Shown: in pieces, positions 8,620 to 17,623 of the stretch | Layout of the letters: the number at the start of each line of letters is the position of its first letter | Position numbering within the stretch: position 1 is the stretch's first letter | Source: Lachnospiraceae bacterium | GTDB lineage: Bacteria; Bacillota; Clostridia; Lachnospirales; Lachnospiraceae | Assembly: GCA_024404675.1 (NCBI GenBank) | Contig: JAKSPO010000007.1 | Location: 44,235 to 108,234, forward strand | Reading direction: 5' to 3' | Length of the DNA: 64,000 nt | Notes under the pieces: model-generated | The model's database searches: none | What the model was told of the DNA's origin: nothing | Seen by the model: the letters and a program-made list of their open reading frames with translations, nothing else | Program-made: the position numbers and the translations under genes

Positions 8620-9435
8620 TCAACTTTCGTTGCAGTCAATCTTTGCTTCAAAAAAGCATGACAATGCTTTTTCTAAATATGCTCTCCAGAAATCAAAGTT
8701 GTGAACGCCCGGGCCTTCCACATAGGTTACGGGAACGTTCTGCTCATCTAAGAATGCCTTGAGGGCACGGTTCGGCTGGATGAGGAAATCCTCGGTGCCG
8801 CAGGCGATGTACAGCTCCGGAAGTTTGGTTCCATTTGCCTGAAGCTTGCGAATCAGAACCTCCGGGTTGGCGTCTGTGTTCTCGGCATTCTTCAAATCAC
8901 CGAATACCCAGGAATAGTAAGCGTAGTTCGCCATCGGATTGTTGTCTTCAGGGCTCATATACTTCAAGCCGCCCACAATCAGTGCAGAGGAAAGAGCGAT
9001 GACTTTGCCGAAGGTCTCCGGATAGGAGAGTGCGGTGTGCAGTGCGCCAAAGCCGCCCATGGAATAGCCGCCGATGAACGTATCCTCGCGATCCGTAGAA
9101 AGCGCGAAGGTCCTTCTGGTATAATCGACAAATTCCTTGCCGACATAGTTCTGATAATGACAGCCGGTCTGCGGCTGATTCAGATAGAAGCTGTTGTCGC
9201 CGTTCGGCATAAAGAAATTAACGTTGTAGCGGTTAGCAAGGTCACCAAGCGGTGCATTTGTGAACCAATCCGTTTCGCAGCCGCTGTAGCCGTGGAGAAG
9301 ATAGATGTTCTTCACGGGACGATCGTAACAAGGGTTGCCGTCCGTTCCGGAGGCATTGTCGTTGCAGAGCACGGCGGTATAATGAACCGGGCGGCTCAGC
9401 TCCTTAGAGAAAAAAACACCATTCAAATAAGCCAT
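8620..9435 (-). CDS. Alpha/beta-hydrolase, esterase family (EstA/FrmB/Ag85-like)
   Basis: A 271-residue serine esterase of the putative-esterase family that includes tributyrin esterase EstA and S-formylglutathione hydrolase. The nucleophile elbow is GGYSMGG, and an early YLLHGYSGCETDW segment supplies the oxyanion region; an Asp in the EDFLIQPNRAL region and the His in GVHNFDFW fit the rest of the triad. No signal peptide is visible, so it is probably cytoplasmic. The start at 9435 follows GAGGTG; the ATG at 9447 lacks its own site. It lies 44 bases upstream of the VanW gene and 16 bases after the preceding gene, so it is probably part of the same transcript. Substrate unknown. Confidence 0.85.
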   Translation of the reverse strand: MAYLNGVFFSKELSRPVHYTAVLCNDNASGTDGNPCYDRPVKNIYLLHGYSGCETDWFTNAPLGDLANRYNVNFFMPNGDNSFYLNQPQTGCHYQNYVGKEFVDYTRRTFALSTDREDTFIGGYSMGGFGALHTALSYPETFGKVIALSSALIVGGLKYMSPEDNNPMANYAYYSWVFGDLKNAENTDANPEVLIRKLQANGTKLPELYIACGTEDFLIQPNRALKAFLDEQNVPVTYVEGPGVHNFDFWRAYLEKALSCFFEAKIDCNES

Positions 9436-9451
9436 AATACACCTCAAAAAA

Positions 9452-10225
9452 TTATTCCTGCTCTACCTGCGGAAGACCGAGCAGGGAGCGAAGGATTCTG
9501 AAAGAATCACCGGTTTTCACACCATCACCGGAACGAACAAAGCTCCATACATAGTTGGTTGCACCATCTACGTACTTGGTTTCTTCGATAAGCGGAAGAC
9601 CATCTATGCAGATGCCGACCACGATATCGCGCTCAACTGCATCCGCTGCGGCGTGAACATCCGGAACAAAATGATACGTGAAATAGTCCTCCTCCTTGAG
9701 AGCTGCCTTAATGTCGTCGGGGAGGATATCTCTTATATCGTACAGAATATCAATCTGCGCATACCGACCGATGATTTCCTTCTTCGTAATCAGGACATCT
9801 ACCGTGCCGGCGAAGAAATATGTGGAAAGTGCCTGCGTATCGGCAATCATATGCTGCGCGGAGGAGAGGCCGGTATTTAAGGTAATCGTAGCCTCCTTCG
9901 TGGTATAGCCAAGCTCCTTCGTGACGTTCTGAAAATACGCGTCGGCCTTGTTTGTGTTCAGCTCGCAATCTAAGATTACAATGTAGCCAAGCTCCTTCGG
10001 CTTCGGCCTAAGAGCGCTGTAGAGGATATATGCGAGGAAGAAGACACCGGCAAGAATTGCTACGACGTAAACGAGGTAGTAATTGGCAAAATACTGCCAT
10101 TTGCCTTTGGTATCAAGCTCCTTCCAGTGCTGCCCGGCGGACTTGTTGTCCGAACGCTCCGCACCGACCTTATAGATTTCAGCGTCATCATCGAGCTGTG
10201 TTTTCTTTCCGTCTAGGTTCTGCAT
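9452..10225 (-). CDS. Single-pass membrane protein of unknown function
   Basis: A 257-residue protein I do not recognise. A hydrophilic cytoplasmic N-terminus of about 45 residues leads to one transmembrane helix (about 48-70, rich in V, A, L and Y), then a roughly 185-residue extracytoplasmic domain. The domain mixes strands and helices and shows no catalytic motif I can name; the segments VDVLITKKEIIGRYAQ and VVGICIDGL look like alpha/beta core strands, somewhat like a solute-binding lobe. RBS AGGAG. Second gene of the minus-strand operon, 18 bases after the lipoprotein gene. Confidence 0.6.
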   Translation of the reverse strand: MQNLDGKKTQLDDDAEIYKVGAERSDNKSAGQHWKELDTKGKWQYFANYYLVYVVAILAGVFFLAYILYSALRPKPKELGYIVILDCELNTNKADAYFQNVTKELGYTTKEATITLNTGLSSAQHMIADTQALSTYFFAGTVDVLITKKEIIGRYAQIDILYDIRDILPDDIKAALKEEDYFTYHFVPDVHAAADAVERDIVVGICIDGLPLIEETKYVDGATNYVWSFVRSGDGVKTGDSFRILRSLLGLPQVEQE

Positions 10226-10243
10226 AAAAAACTCCTGTAAATA

Positions 10244-11101
10244 TTATTCAAAAATTAAGGTTTCAGCCAGAGAACGTACCGCATCCTCTTTCATACCGGG
10301 CTTAATCTCCGGCAGATACAGATAGCGAAGCAGAAGCCAGTCAAGATCCGAAGGCCACTGCGGCTCGTTGTAAGCCTGGTAGAACAGGCTGTCCGAGTAC
10401 ATATAGCTGTCGTTCTGAAGACCGAGTACCTGCACGATCTCCTCAAGAATGACGTGATTCTTGTTGGTTCTGGTCATATCGTTCATAATACCGATTTCGC
10501 CGCGGTTGATAACAGAGTCTCTGTACCAGAAGGTGGAGAATCCGTTCGAGCTCTCATCGCCGACAGCGGGGACAGCGCGCTCCTGATACTCCTTATACGG
10601 CAGAAAATAAATCTCAAGGTTCACGGCCTTCGTTCCGTCCGCGAGTGAGATTCCCGGGAAGCCGTAAACCGAGTTCAGTGCTTCGAAAAGGCGGCCGACC
10701 AGTACGAGATCGGCGTTGTCCGGGTAGCCGTTTATGGAAGCGACAATCGGGGTCGTCCATTTGCGCACATAATCTACGGTAGCACCGTGTGTGAACTCAC
10801 TTGTGAGAGCAACCTCGCAGAAGTAATCCATCACTTCCTTCCTGCTGAAGCCAAACTCCGAAGCGTCGATTCCGTAAAAGGAAGATATCGGCGTCTTAGT
10901 CGGTGTCGGCGTCGGCACAAAGGTCGGTGTCGGTGTCGGCGTGGCGGTAACGGCAGTGGTAGGCATTGGTGTCGGTGTCAGCCTGATTGCTTCACGCGGC
11001 TCGCGCTTCTTGCCGGCGGCAGGTGCGTTGGTTTCCGCACAGCCAGTGAGGCAAAGCAGAAGCAGTAATAAAACAACAACGAATCTTGTATGTTTCTTCA
11101 T
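10244..11101 (-). CDS. Lipoprotein with DUF2927-like domain
   Basis: A 285-residue lipoprotein. The signal peptide ends in lipobox LTGC, followed by a Thr-Pro linker (TPTPTPTF and similar, about 40-75). The globular part contains VDYVRKWTTPI, EEIVQVLGLQNDSY and a following Phe/Tyr-rich segment, which resembles DUF2927, a family with distant metallopeptidase character (the E-E-x-x-Q replaces an H-E-x-x-H). The ATG at 11101 is chosen because AAGGGGG precedes it and because a good promoter (11132-11160) lies inside the longer frame starting at 11170. It is the first gene of the eight-gene minus-strand operon. Confidence 0.75.
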   Translation of the reverse strand: MKKHTRFVVVLLLLLLCLTGCAETNAPAAGKKREPREAIRLTPTPMPTTAVTATPTPTPTFVPTPTPTKTPISSFYGIDASEFGFSRKEVMDYFCEVALTSEFTHGATVDYVRKWTTPIVASINGYPDNADLVLVGRLFEALNSVYGFPGISLADGTKAVNLEIYFLPYKEYQERAVPAVGDESSNGFSTFWYRDSVINRGEIGIMNDMTRTNKNHVILEEIVQVLGLQNDSYMYSDSLFYQAYNEPQWPSDLDWLLLRYLYLPEIKPGMKEDAVRSLAETLIFE

Positions 11102-11131
11102 TAGCTTATTCCCCCTTTCGTAATGCAATAC

Positions 11132-11160
11132 AGTGTAGCACATTTTCCGTGCTTCTTCAA
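11132..11160 (-). promoter_or_regulatory. Promoter of the eight-gene minus-strand operon
   Basis: On the minus strand TTGAAG (11160-11155) and TACACT (11137-11132) are 17 bases apart. The spacer ends in GGAAAATGTG followed by one base before the -10, the same arrangement as at 11221, 43942 and 44997. Confidence 0.7.
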
Positions 11161-11220
11161 TGATATCCATCTTTTTTTCAAATATAGAAGACGATTACAG
11201 CTACTTTACATAAGATTTAC

Positions 11221-11248
11221 TTGAAAAAGAAGGAAAATGTGTTATGAT
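11221..11248 (+). promoter_or_regulatory. Promoter of the peptide ABC transporter operon
   Basis: TTGAAA (11221-11226), 16-base spacer, TATGAT (11243-11248). The spacer ends in GGAAAATGTG plus one base. It is divergent from the operon promoter at 11132-11160, about 60 bases away. Confidence 0.7.
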
Positions 11249-11298
11249 ACGGGTGTAAATCGAATCAAGAGACATCGCAGATGTCCGAAGGAGGAGCT

Positions 11299-12825
11299 AT
11301 GAAGAAGATTAGCATCTTGGCTCTTCTCGGTCTCCTTTCCGTGGCCGTACTTTCCGGTTGTAAAGACGGCACCAAGAAGAAGGAGAAGCTCGAAGGTTCG
11401 GTGGTTGTTGGAATCACACAGGATTTGGATAGTCTTGACCCACACAAGGCAGTAGCGGCAGGAACTAAAGAAGTTTTGTACAATCTTTTTGAGGGTTTGG
11501 TTAAACCCGATCAGGATGGCAATCTGGTCCCTGCTGTAGCAGAAAGCTATCAGATTTCCGAGGATGGAAAGACCTATTCCTTTGTTCTTAGAAAGGATGT
11601 TAAGTTCCATAACGGAAAGACGGTTACTGCAGAGGATGTTTTATATTCACTGAAACGATGTGCGGGCATGCTTGAGACCTCCGATCCGGAGGTGCAGGTT
11701 GTGGCCGCACTTTCTGTTATTTCCGACATCACCGCTTCGACCGAGAACGGAGCAACAACCATTCAGGTTAATTTGAAGGAAGCCAATACGGAGCTTATCG
11801 GCTATCTTACCTGCAGCATCATCCCCTGCGATTATGCTGATCAGAAGACAAAGCCCGTGGGTACCGGCCCTTTCCGTTTTGTTTCCTACACACCCATGAG
11901 CAGTCTTGTCATGGAGAAGAACGAAGAGTATTACGGTAAGAAGGCTTCCTTGAAGCAGGTTACCTTCTCTATTTCCGAAAGCACCGATGCAGCTTTTCTG
12001 AAGTTGCAGGCACAGGAAATCGATGTATTCCCGTACCTGACCTCCGACCAGGCCGCACAGCTTCAGGATAAGTACAACATTGAAGTCGGCGAGATGAGCC
12101 TTGTACAGGGTCTGTTTTTGAACAACAAGGTAAAGCCCTTCGATTCAAAGGAGGTTCGTCAGGCTGTCAATTATGCGGTTAACAAGGATGAGATTCTTAC
12201 CATGCTGAACGACGGCAAAGGTAAGAAAATCGGAAGCGGCGTTTATGCCGGCTTCGGCGCATATTTTAACGAGAATTGCGTAAATACCTACTCCTACGAC
12301 CCGGAGAAGGCAAAGGAGCTTCTTGCGAAGGCAGGATACCCGAACGGCTTTGCATTTACCTGCGTTGTACCGTCCAACTATACCTACCATGTGCAGACGG
12401 CAGAGGTGATTGCAGCGCAGTTAAAGAAGGTCGGCATCACTATGAATATTCAGTTGATTGAGTGGGCAAGCTGGCTTTCCGATGTTTATGCAGCACATGA
12501 TTTTGAGGCAACCATTATCGGTCTTGACTCGCAGCTTGCACCGAGTGATATTCTCAAATATTACATCGGCGGTTCTAAGAAGAATTTCATCAACTACGAA
12601 AGTGAGGACTTCGATACGGTATACAAGGCAGCAGTTGCTACCACCGATACCGCTAAGAAGAAGGAGCTTTACATGAAGGCACAGCAGTACCTTGCTGACG
12701 ATGCGGCGTCCGTATTCATTCAGAGCCCGTCTCTGATGGTTGCCGTAAGCAAGGCATACACAGGATATACCTTCTATCCGATTTATGTACAGGATATGAG
12801 CACACTCTATATCCCTGAGCGATAG
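11299..12825 (+). CDS. ABC transporter solute-binding lipoprotein, peptide/nickel family (SBP family 5)
   Basis: A 508-residue extracellular binding lipoprotein. Signal peptide with lipobox LSGC, then the typical family 5 start GITQDLDSLDPHKAV, the FHNGKTVTAEDVLYSLKR segment and the C-terminal IQSPSLMVAVSKAY region. It captures a peptide, nickel chelate or similar ligand and delivers it to the permeases encoded just downstream (gap 32 bases). The ATG at 11299 sits 6 bases after GGAGGAG; the ATG at 11281 has no site. The ligand cannot be deduced from sequence. Confidence 0.92.
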   Translation: MKKISILALLGLLSVAVLSGCKDGTKKKEKLEGSVVVGITQDLDSLDPHKAVAAGTKEVLYNLFEGLVKPDQDGNLVPAVAESYQISEDGKTYSFVLRKDVKFHNGKTVTAEDVLYSLKRCAGMLETSDPEVQVVAALSVISDITASTENGATTIQVNLKEANTELIGYLTCSIIPCDYADQKTKPVGTGPFRFVSYTPMSSLVMEKNEEYYGKKASLKQVTFSISESTDAAFLKLQAQEIDVFPYLTSDQAAQLQDKYNIEVGEMSLVQGLFLNNKVKPFDSKEVRQAVNYAVNKDEILTMLNDGKGKKIGSGVYAGFGAYFNENCVNTYSYDPEKAKELLAKAGYPNGFAFTCVVPSNYTYHVQTAEVIAAQLKKVGITMNIQLIEWASWLSDVYAAHDFEATIIGLDSQLAPSDILKYYIGGSKKNFINYESEDFDTVYKAAVATTDTAKKKELYMKAQQYLADDAASVFIQSPSLMVAVSKAYTGYTFYPIYVQDMSTLYIPER

Positions 12826-12857
12826 AAGTAAGTTATAGGAAAATGGAGGAGAGCACT

Positions 12858-13781
12858 ATGAAGGCAGTGAAAAAAGGGTTATCGATGCTTGCTGCGATTC
12901 TGGTGCTCTCTTTTGTTACCTTTCTGGCCTTTGAGATTCTGCCGGGTGATGCAGCGGTGACAAAGCTTGGAACGAATGCGACACCGGAGCAGATTGAGGC
13001 ACTCCGTGAGGAGATGGGACTGAACGATCCCTTTCTCGTTCGTTACGGCAGATGGATGGGCGGCGCGTGTACCGGCGATTTCGGTATGAGCAACCGTTAC
13101 GGAAGACCTGTTTCGGAGCTTTTCCTGCAGATGCTCCCGAACACGCTTCTTCTCGCGGGACTGTCCTTTCTTCTGATTCTTATCATTGCCTTTCCGGTAG
13201 GACTTCTGTGCGGACGTTATCCGGGAAGCATTGGAGATCGGACGGGTGTCTTTCTGAATCAGACGCTGATGGCGATTCCGTCCTTCTTCCTTGGAATTCT
13301 GATTTCCGTAGTACTCGGGCTTGGGCTTAAGCTCTTCACACCCGGCGCATTTGTCCCTTATGACCAGGGACTTGGCGCATGCCTTTCGTACCTTTTCTTC
13401 CCGGCACTTGCGATCGCCCTTCCGAAGGCGGCGATGACGATTCGTTTCCTTCGTAGTGCGCTTCTTGGCGAGAGACGGAAGGAGTATGTCCGCACGGCGC
13501 GCAGCAAAGGACTCGGTGAGTGGGAGGTGCTTGTGAAGCATCTGCTCCCGAACGCACTTGCTGCAACGGTTACCTTCCTTGGCGTAATTCTTTCCGAAAT
13601 TGTGGCGGGAAGCATCGTTATTGAGCAGGTATTCGGCATCAACGGAATCGGCCGACTGCTCGTGAGCTCTGTTGCGAACAGAGACTTTAACGTTGTGCAG
13701 GCGCTTGTCCTTTATATCGGCATTGTTGTCATCGTTTTAAACGGTGTCATCGAATCGCTTGTACAGAAGGAGGGAGAATAG
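12858..13781 (+). CDS. ABC transporter permease, DppB/OppB/NikB type
   Basis: A 307-residue integral membrane protein with six predicted helices. The early LPGDAA motif (here EILPGDAAVTKLG) and the cytoplasmic loop EYVRTARSKGLGEWEV, which carries the EAA-type A-R-S-K-G-L-G contact to the ATPase, are typical of the DppB branch. It ends one base before the downstream fusion gene, so the two are translationally linked. The start at 12858 follows GGAGGAG. Confidence 0.93.
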   Translation: MKAVKKGLSMLAAILVLSFVTFLAFEILPGDAAVTKLGTNATPEQIEALREEMGLNDPFLVRYGRWMGGACTGDFGMSNRYGRPVSELFLQMLPNTLLLAGLSFLLILIIAFPVGLLCGRYPGSIGDRTGVFLNQTLMAIPSFFLGILISVVLGLGLKLFTPGAFVPYDQGLGACLSYLFFPALAIALPKAAMTIRFLRSALLGERRKEYVRTARSKGLGEWEVLVKHLLPNALAATVTFLGVILSEIVAGSIVIEQVFGINGIGRLLVSSVANRDFNVVQALVLYIGIVVIVLNGVIESLVQKEGE

Positions 13782-13782
13782 T

Positions 13783-16140
13783 ATGAAACGATATCGCTCC
13801 TTCAACTTCATATGTGGCGGAATCTTCCTTGGACTCACGGTTATTCTCGTGCTCTGGGGACTGCTCCACACGCCCTACGATCCGACGGAAATCAATGCCC
13901 TTCTGAAGAACGGTTCGCCCTCGCTTCGGCACCCGTTCGGTACGGACCAGCTTGGCCGCGATGTGTTGAGCCGTGTGATGGTCGGCGCGAGAACGTCCTT
14001 CTTCATCGGTGTTGCCACGATTCTGATCGGCGGTATCATCGGAACGCTTCTCGGCGCAATTGCCGGCTATTTCGGTGGATGGTTCGATACGATTCTGATG
14101 CGTATTAACGACTGCTTGCTTGCATTTCCCAGCATCCTGTTAGCACTCGTGCTCGTGTGTGTATTCGGTACCGGTGAGAAAAATGTGATTCTCGCGCTCG
14201 GCATTCTGTTCATCCCGAGTATCGCCCGCGTTGTGAGAAGCGAGATCAAAAAGCAGCTGCCGATGGACTATGTTTCTAATGCTCGCCTTCTGGGCGTTTC
14301 CGAGGGACGGATTCTGTTCGTGCATATTCTGCCTAACATCCGCGCGACGCTTCTTGTGACGATGGCTGTCGGCTTTAATAACGCAGTGCTTGCCGAAGCG
14401 GGACTTTCCTACTTGGGGCTTGGCGTACAGCCGCCAAAGGCAAGCCTCGGACGTATGCTTTCCGAGGGACAGAGCTACCTCGGCTTGTCACCATGGACCG
14501 TTATCTTCCCGGGTCTTGTTCTGGTGCTGTGCGTCCTTGGCGTAACCTTGATCAGTGATGTATATTCCGGAAACTCGGCCGATACCGAGGACCCGGTTGT
14601 TGTAAGAAGAAAGATTCGTGCAGAGCTTACGGCGCAGCATCCCGTGAAGGAGACATCGGAGGCTTCTGATGCAATCCTTACGGTTGACAACCTTCGTATC
14701 GCCTTCTCGAATGACGAAGGAGCACCGAAGGAGGTTGTGCACGGGGTATCCTTCCGTCTGATGCCCGGCGAAAAGCTCGGTATCGTCGGCGAATCCGGAA
14801 GCGGCAAGAGTGTGACCGCACTTTCCGTGATGCATCTTCTGCCGGAGAACGGTGCGGCAATCGGTGATATTTTCGTTCGTTACGAGGACGAAACGGGCAA
14901 GCATAATGTGGACATGTCCCACTACAATGCAAAGGATATGCAAAGATATCGCGGTGCGGAGATTGCAATGGTCTTCCAGGAGCCGATGTCCTCGCTGAAC
15001 CCGATGCTTCGCATCGAAAGCCAGATGGCGGAGATGCTTACGCACGGTGAGGAGCAGTGGGAGAAGGAAGCTTTGAAGGCACGGCTTACCGAGGCGCTTC
15101 TTGAGGTAGACCTGACTGACACGGAGCGAATCCTTTCAAGCTACCCGGAGATGCTTTCCGGCGGACAGCGCCAGCGTATTATGATTGCGATGGCAATGTT
15201 AAATCATCCGAAGGTTTTGATCTGCGACGAGCCGACGACTGCGCTTGATGCGGAGACCCAGGAGCAGATTCTGGTGCTTTTAAACCGTCTGCAGCGAAAG
15301 TATGGCACGGCAATTCTGTTCATCTCTCACGACCTTTCCGTTGTGGAGAGAATCTGCGACCGTGTGCTTGTCTTTTATAACGGTGTTTCCGTGGAAGAGG
15401 GCGCGGCGAAGGAGATCTTCAATGCACCGAAGGAGGCTTACACAAAGCGCCTGATTGCGGCAGCTAAGGGTGCCGAGCACGCAGAGCACATGGAAGTTCC
15501 GAAGGAGGAAGAGCCGATCGTTCGAGTAACCGATCTTTCGGTTTCCTTTGGCAGAAAGCGTAAGGGCGGCGTGACGAGCTATCGCACGAACGTACTTAAG
15601 AATTATAATCTGACCGTTAATCGCGGCGAGGTTTACGGTATTGTCGGTCGAAGCGGCAGCGGTAAGTCGACTCTCGCCAAATGCCTGTGCGGCCTGATGA
15701 AACCGACCGCGGGAACAATAGCAATCGACGGCAAGGTTGGAATGGTATTCCAGGATCCGTACGGAAGCCTGAATCCCGCAAAGACTGTGCAGTGGCTTTT
15801 AGAGGAGCCGCTCAGAATCCATAAGGTTCCGAAAGAGGAGCGTGAGGCTCGCGTACGGGAGATGCTTCCGGCAATCGGTCTTTCCGAGGAGTATGGAAGA
15901 AGACGTGTAACGGAGCTTTCCGGCGGACAGAGACAGCGTGTGGCAATCGGTATCGCATTGATGCATAAGCCTGATATACTGGTGCTTGATGAGCCGGTAT
16001 CGGCCCTTGACGTAACGGTTCAGGAGCAGATTCTTTCGCTCCTTGCAGACCTGCATGACCGCTACAAGCTGACCTATATTTTCATCACGCACGACCGTGA
16101 GGTAATGCGTCGTTTTGCGACGAAAACCGAGGTCTGGTAG
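13783..16140 (+). CDS. Fused DppC permease - DppD ATPase - DppF ATPase
   Basis: A 785-residue protein that joins three subunits normally encoded by separate genes. Residues 1-270 are a DppC/OppC permease (GTDQLGRDVLSRVMVGARTS; EAA-loop VSNARLLGVSEGRIL). Residues about 295-560 are the first ABC ATPase (Walker A GESGSGKS at 336-343, signature LSGGQRQR, Walker B VLICDEPTTALD). Residues about 575-785 are the second (Walker A GRSGSGKST at 622, LSGGQRQR, LVLDEPVSALD, switch-His in FITHDREV). The second ATPase stops soon after the H-loop and lacks the usual C-terminal oligopeptide extension. There is no frameshift, and both catalytic sets are intact, so the fusion should be functional. Confidence 0.93.
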   Translation: MKRYRSFNFICGGIFLGLTVILVLWGLLHTPYDPTEINALLKNGSPSLRHPFGTDQLGRDVLSRVMVGARTSFFIGVATILIGGIIGTLLGAIAGYFGGWFDTILMRINDCLLAFPSILLALVLVCVFGTGEKNVILALGILFIPSIARVVRSEIKKQLPMDYVSNARLLGVSEGRILFVHILPNIRATLLVTMAVGFNNAVLAEAGLSYLGLGVQPPKASLGRMLSEGQSYLGLSPWTVIFPGLVLVLCVLGVTLISDVYSGNSADTEDPVVVRRKIRAELTAQHPVKETSEASDAILTVDNLRIAFSNDEGAPKEVVHGVSFRLMPGEKLGIVGESGSGKSVTALSVMHLLPENGAAIGDIFVRYEDETGKHNVDMSHYNAKDMQRYRGAEIAMVFQEPMSSLNPMLRIESQMAEMLTHGEEQWEKEALKARLTEALLEVDLTDTERILSSYPEMLSGGQRQRIMIAMAMLNHPKVLICDEPTTALDAETQEQILVLLNRLQRKYGTAILFISHDLSVVERICDRVLVFYNGVSVEEGAAKEIFNAPKEAYTKRLIAAAKGAEHAEHMEVPKEEEPIVRVTDLSVSFGRKRKGGVTSYRTNVLKNYNLTVNRGEVYGIVGRSGSGKSTLAKCLCGLMKPTAGTIAIDGKVGMVFQDPYGSLNPAKTVQWLLEEPLRIHKVPKEEREARVREMLPAIGLSEEYGRRRVTELSGGQRQRVAIGIALMHKPDILVLDEPVSALDVTVQEQILSLLADLHDRYKLTYIFITHDREVMRRFATKTEVW

Positions 16141-16164
16141 TCTTTTGAAAAAAAAGATGACAGA

Positions 16165-16193
16165 TTGCCGGTTATATGCTATCATTCTATTCT
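16165..16193 (+). promoter_or_regulatory. Possible promoter for the Wzz-like gene
   Basis: TTGCCG (16165-16170), 17-base spacer, TATTCT (16188-16193), about 55 bases before the ATG at 16250. Both hexamers are imperfect. Confidence 0.35.
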
Positions 16194-16249
16194 GTGGTAG
16201 TGTGTATGTTTTTGGTATGTAACCAACAGAAAGAATTTGAGGAGACCAT

Positions 16250-17524
16250 ATGACCGGTAACGAACAGGAAATTTCGATCATCCAGCTTTTTCGAGTGGCC
16301 TTTGGAAATAAAATCAGACTGATTGGCGTGACGCTTGCAATCGCCGCACTGATGATGGTGTATGTTTTTTGTGTGCACGATCCCGGAAAGGCCGAGTATA
16401 AGAGTGATTTTAACTATTTTGTGCAGGGACTTGACGAGGGACATTATATCGACGGTTCCGCCTTCAACTTCGAGCAGCTTGTATCCTTGAGCGCACTGGA
16501 AAGTGCCAAGGCGATCGAGAAAGAGTTTGCTTCAATCGATATCGCAGCGCTTTATGACGAGAACGGCATCTATGTTGAGCATGTGCGCGACGAGAAGATT
16601 ACGAACAATGTTTCTTATGTATGCTACAGAATTGTTGCAAAGAAGCGTTTTTTCAAGGATGAGGAGCAGGCGAAGAAGTTTATCGCAACCCTTGCGGAAG
16701 CACCGATTGCCAAGACACTTCAGCTTTCCGATCCGAACAAGTATAAGTATTTTCTGAGTGCTATCGACGATTGCGAGTCCTTTGAGCTGCAGCTTTCGTA
16801 TCTTGCCGAGCAGCTTGCTCTTTTGGATGCGCGCTACGAGCAGCTGACGGATTACTATGGTGACATTACACTTCTGGACGGCTCGACGCTAGCAGGTGTA
16901 AAGCATCGGATGGATGTATTTTTCGTCAATAATTCCCTTGATTATCTCCGCTATGAGCAGGAGGAGAAGGGCTACGTACTGAACAGAGGTCAGAACGTAA
17001 ATAACCTGAAGCTTACAATGCTCGATCTTGAGAAGCAGAAGAAGTATAACGAGATGGAGCTTGAGCGTCTTGAGACCTCGATTTCCGCGTTGATGGGCGC
17101 GGTTTCCTCCGGAATTCAGAGTGCTGAAATTGACAGCTATAACTCAAGAATTACCGAGCTGATTGCGACCAATGTGGCAATTACGAAGAAGATTGACGAC
17201 ATTGAGCTGCAGCTTCAGAATGTTGATAATAAGAATAATACGGTATTCGGCGAGAAGATCCTTGGCATGAAGAAGGAGCTTGAGCGCTATACCGACCAGT
17301 ATCAGGCAATCGAGTATGAGGTTGTTCGTGATAACTCCAAGGTTTTCTTTTCACAGGCTTCGGTCATCGAAGAGCAGGGAGGCTTTGGCCTGATTAAGGG
17401 TGCGGTGCTTGCAATCGTGCTCGGCGGCTTCCTGGCAGCCTGTGTGAATGTTGTCAAGGGCTGGAGAAGTCTTTTTATCGATCCATTTGCCGTGGAAGAG
17501 ACTAAGAAAGAGAAGACCGAATAG
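16250..17524 (+). CDS. Wzz-like polysaccharide co-polymerase (chain-length determinant-like) protein
   Basis: A 424-residue protein with the topology of Wzz/CapA proteins: a short cytoplasmic N-terminus with ISIIQLFRVAF, helix 1 at about 23-43, a long extracytoplasmic coiled-coil part (about 150-365, rich in Leu/Glu/Gln), helix 2 at about 375-397, and a charged cytoplasmic tail. Wzz proteins set the length of surface polysaccharide. No capsule genes flank it here, and no Tyr-rich kinase module follows, so the polymer is unknown. RBS GAGGAGA. Closed by the terminator at 17539. Confidence 0.65.
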   Translation: MTGNEQEISIIQLFRVAFGNKIRLIGVTLAIAALMMVYVFCVHDPGKAEYKSDFNYFVQGLDEGHYIDGSAFNFEQLVSLSALESAKAIEKEFASIDIAALYDENGIYVEHVRDEKITNNVSYVCYRIVAKKRFFKDEEQAKKFIATLAEAPIAKTLQLSDPNKYKYFLSAIDDCESFELQLSYLAEQLALLDARYEQLTDYYGDITLLDGSTLAGVKHRMDVFFVNNSLDYLRYEQEEKGYVLNRGQNVNNLKLTMLDLEKQKKYNEMELERLETSISALMGAVSSGIQSAEIDSYNSRITELIATNVAITKKIDDIELQLQNVDNKNNTVFGEKILGMKKELERYTDQYQAIEYEVVRDNSKVFFSQASVIEEQGGFGLIKGAVLAIVLGGFLAACVNVVKGWRSLFIDPFAVEETKKEKTE

Positions 17525-17538
17525 TAGTTTTTCGAATG

Positions 17539-17569
17539 AAACCGGGATGCGCCTGCATTCCGGTTTTTT
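17539..17569 (+). terminator. Intrinsic terminator after the Wzz-like gene
   Basis: Twelve-pair stem AAACCGGGATGC / GCATTCCGGTTT with one G-T pair, four-base loop GCCT, then a run of T. Confidence 0.85.
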
Positions 17570-17623
17570 GCTTATCAAAGGCTTTGTGCGCGTACGGCGA
17601 AGACGTATAAGGAGGGCACCGCA

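Noticed and set aside
11102..11170. N-terminal extension of the DUF2927-like lipoprotein
   Set aside because: The operon promoter lies inside it and the extension would displace the signal peptide.
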